From DRQF01 sp964559135 (lineage in GTDB: Bacteria > Planctomycetota > GCA-002687715 > DRQF01), in contig CAZLGG010000144.1 of NCBI GenBank assembly GCA_964559135.1, forward strand, positions 1 through 8,044: DNA of 8,044 nucleotides. Direction: 5' to 3'. The translations under genes were made by a program, and so were the position numbers. Below, in pieces: positions 6,566 through 8,044 of the stretch. The notes beneath the pieces are model-generated. The model worked only from the letters and a program-made list of their open reading frames with translations. It was not told the DNA's origin and ran no database searches. Position 1 is the first letter of the stretch; each line of letters begins with the position of its first letter.

Positions 6566-8044
6566 ATGACACGCTACCTGACGATCCTACTCGCCCTCGC
6601 CCTCGGAGCCGGCTCGGCATTCACCCAGACGACCGGTCCGCTCGCCCTCGAGGTCCCCCAGTTCCATGACTCCGGCACCCATGTCAACGCCGACCTGGTG
6701 GAGGCGAAATCCGTCTACACGTACAGCCTGGAGCATACCGACGCCGCTTCCATGAGGGTGCTGTTCGGCGAGATCACGCTCGGCCCGGGCGATTGGATCG
6801 AGGTCTACGCGCCTTTTGACGGGGAGCGCCAACTCCTCGACGCCGCCGAACTCGCAAAATGGGAAAACACCTCCGCGTACTTCAACGGCGACAAGGTGAT
6901 CATCGATCTGTTTCTTCAGCCAGGCTCCGCGGGGTCCTTCGAGATCGCCGGCTACATCTACGGCTTGGGCGGTGGGAGCGGAGCGGTCTCTCTCGGGACC
7001 GACACGATTTGCGGCACGGATGACCGCATCCAGTCCACCGACAATCGCTCCGGCCGCTTCGTCTCGAGCCCGACCGTCACGGGCGGAGGTTGCACGATCT
7101 GGATCGCGAGTGCGGACTCCTGCGCTGTCAGCGCCGGACACTGTTTCGCGGGCGGGAGCCTGATGGTTGCGGAGTTCAACGTCCCGGCGTCCCTCCCATC
7201 GGGAGCGCTCCAGCACCCGCCGGTCGCGGACCAATTCACGATCGACACGACCACGGTGACCTTCAACAACAACGGGCTCGGCGACGACTGGGGAGTCGTC
7301 AAGCTGAACACGAACAACCTCGGCCAGACCGCGGCGCAGCGCTACGGCCACTACAACGTGGCTTCCTTCTTCCCCAGCCCGAACGACACGATCAGAATCA
7401 CGGGGTACGGAACGGACGGCGGCGTCGACAACCAAACCAATCAGACCAACACGGGCCCTTATGACACGACCACCGGAACCCGTCTTCGCTACGTCGTCGA
7501 CACCACCGGAGGGAATTCGGGCTCACCCGTCATTTTCGAGAACACCGGTGAGGTCGTGGGCGTCCACACGAACGGCGGCTGCACGTCCACGGGCGGCAGC
7601 AACTCCGGGACCTCGCTCAGCAACACGGGTTTTCAGGCGGCCTTCTCCGCCCTCTGCCAGATGACGGCAACCGCTCCGCCCGTGGCCTCGTTCACGCAAT
7701 CGGCGACGACCGTCTTGACGGGCCAGGCGGTGAGCTTCACGAGCACGTCCTCGAATTTTCCCACGTCGTACGCCTGGGATTTCGATGGAGACGGGACCAC
7801 GGATGCAACGACATCGTCCGCGACCTTCGTCTACGCGACCGTCGGCACTTTCGACGTCAGCCTCACCGTCACGAATGCCCTCGGCTCCGACACGCTGACC
7901 ATCGTGGGAGCCGTGACGGTCAATCCGCTCACCCCGGCTTCACTCCCGTATTCACAGGACTTCAACGCAGGCCTCCCCACGACCGGAGAGTGGACATTCG
8001 TCTCCGAACCCGGCGGGCGAATCCTCGCCACAATCGACGCCGCG
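6566..8044 (+). CDS. Secreted trypsin/V8-like serine protease with PKD domain (partial, runs off the window)
   Basis: Predicted exported endopeptidase; 493 residues are visible, with no stop before the right edge. Residues 1-18 form a signal peptide (R3, hydrophobic core, probable cut after GSA). Residues ~35-135 form a beta-rich region of uncertain family that looks CUB-like (MRVLFGEITLGPGDWIEV, then SAYFNGDKV). The S1 protease domain covers ~145-365 with an intact triad: H192 (SAGHC), D241 (DDWGVVKL) and S318 (GGNSGSP). C176 and C193 fit the conserved disulfide beside the catalytic His. TTGGNSGSP followed by EVVGVH recalls staphylococcal V8 protease. A PKD domain spans ~371-453 (YAWDFDGDG; Y.TVGTFDVSLTVTNALG). 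LPYSQDFNAGLP from ~460 looks like the start of a further beta-sandwich module. The length, disulfides and PKD domain indicate action outside the cell, probably on proteins as nutrients. Target and anchoring are unknown. Confidence 0.88.
   Translation, partial: MTRYLTILLALALGAGSAFTQTTGPLALEVPQFHDSGTHVNADLVEAKSVYTYSLEHTDAASMRVLFGEITLGPGDWIEVYAPFDGERQLLDAAELAKWENTSAYFNGDKVIIDLFLQPGSAGSFEIAGYIYGLGGGSGAVSLGTDTICGTDDRIQSTDNRSGRFVSSPTVTGGGCTIWIASADSCAVSAGHCFAGGSLMVAEFNVPASLPSGALQHPPVADQFTIDTTTVTFNNNGLGDDWGVVKLNTNNLGQTAAQRYGHYNVASFFPSPNDTIRITGYGTDGGVDNQTNQTNTGPYDTTTGTRLRYVVDTTGGNSGSPVIFENTGEVVGVHTNGGCTSTGGSNSGTSLSNTGFQAAFSALCQMTATAPPVASFTQSATTVLTGQAVSFTSTSSNFPTSYAWDFDGDGTTDATTSSATFVYATVGTFDVSLTVTNALGSDTLTIVGAVTVNPLTPASLPYSQDFNAGLPTTGEWTFVSEPGGRILATIDAA

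Noticed and set aside
6587..7435. Minus-strand open frame (about 282 codons) opposite the protease
   Set aside because: The plus strand encodes a signal peptide, protease triad and PKD domain in one frame. The minus frame is a Val/Arg/Asp-rich shadow without motifs.
1..8044. CRISPR array, tRNA/rRNA genes, insertion sequences, phage or defence genes
   Set aside because: No regularly spaced repeats, tRNA-like cloverleaf, transposase, integrase or recognisable defence-related protein was seen on either strand. The gene content is metabolic and secretory.

Overview
The window is a GC-rich, densely packed stretch of a bacterial chromosome. Five complete genes and one gene running off the right edge fill almost all of it. 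G/C-ending codons dominate, most genes have recognisable Shine-Dalgarno sites, and the mix is a fatty-acid oxidation pair, an Add-type nucleoside deaminase and a large secreted protease with a PKD domain. This suits a free-living, heterotrophic Gram-negative-type bacterium with a large genome. A planctomycete or a similar soil/marine phylum is my guess from the style of the secreted protein; the window holds no rRNA or marker gene to prove it.

Layout. 77-2167 (+) is a FadJ/FadB-type multifunctional enoyl-CoA hydratase/3-hydroxyacyl-CoA dehydrogenase. 2164-3444 (+) is a FadI-type thiolase whose ATG overlaps the previous stop in an ATGA. Together they encode the alpha and beta chains of a beta-oxidation trifunctional complex. 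3549-4652 (+) is a zinc adenosine deaminase close to the mycobacterial Add type. 4732-5451 (+) is a HAD phosphatase of the phosphoglycolate phosphatase type. 5437-6348 (-) is an esterase-D/antigen-85-type alpha/beta hydrolase whose 3' end overlaps the phosphatase gene by 15 bp. 6349-6565 is a divergent intergenic region with a perfect 7-bp inverted repeat and a candidate -10 box. 6566 to the end (+) is a secreted trypsin/V8-like serine protease: signal peptide, N-terminal beta-sandwich-like region, S1 protease domain, PKD domain and the start of a further domain. It has no stop in the window.

How they fit together. fadJ and fadI clearly act as a pair: hydration and dehydrogenation by the alpha chain, thiolysis by the beta chain. 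The deaminase (purine salvage) and the phosphatase (2-phosphoglycolate or other small phosphoester clean-up) are housekeeping genes on the same strand, separated by 104- and 79-bp gaps, and could be read from upstream or on their own. The esterase and protease are divergently placed and may share control sequences. I found no convincing sign of a new multi-gene system, mobile element, CRISPR array or RNA gene. The least ordinary parts are the architecture of the protease and the divergent control region.
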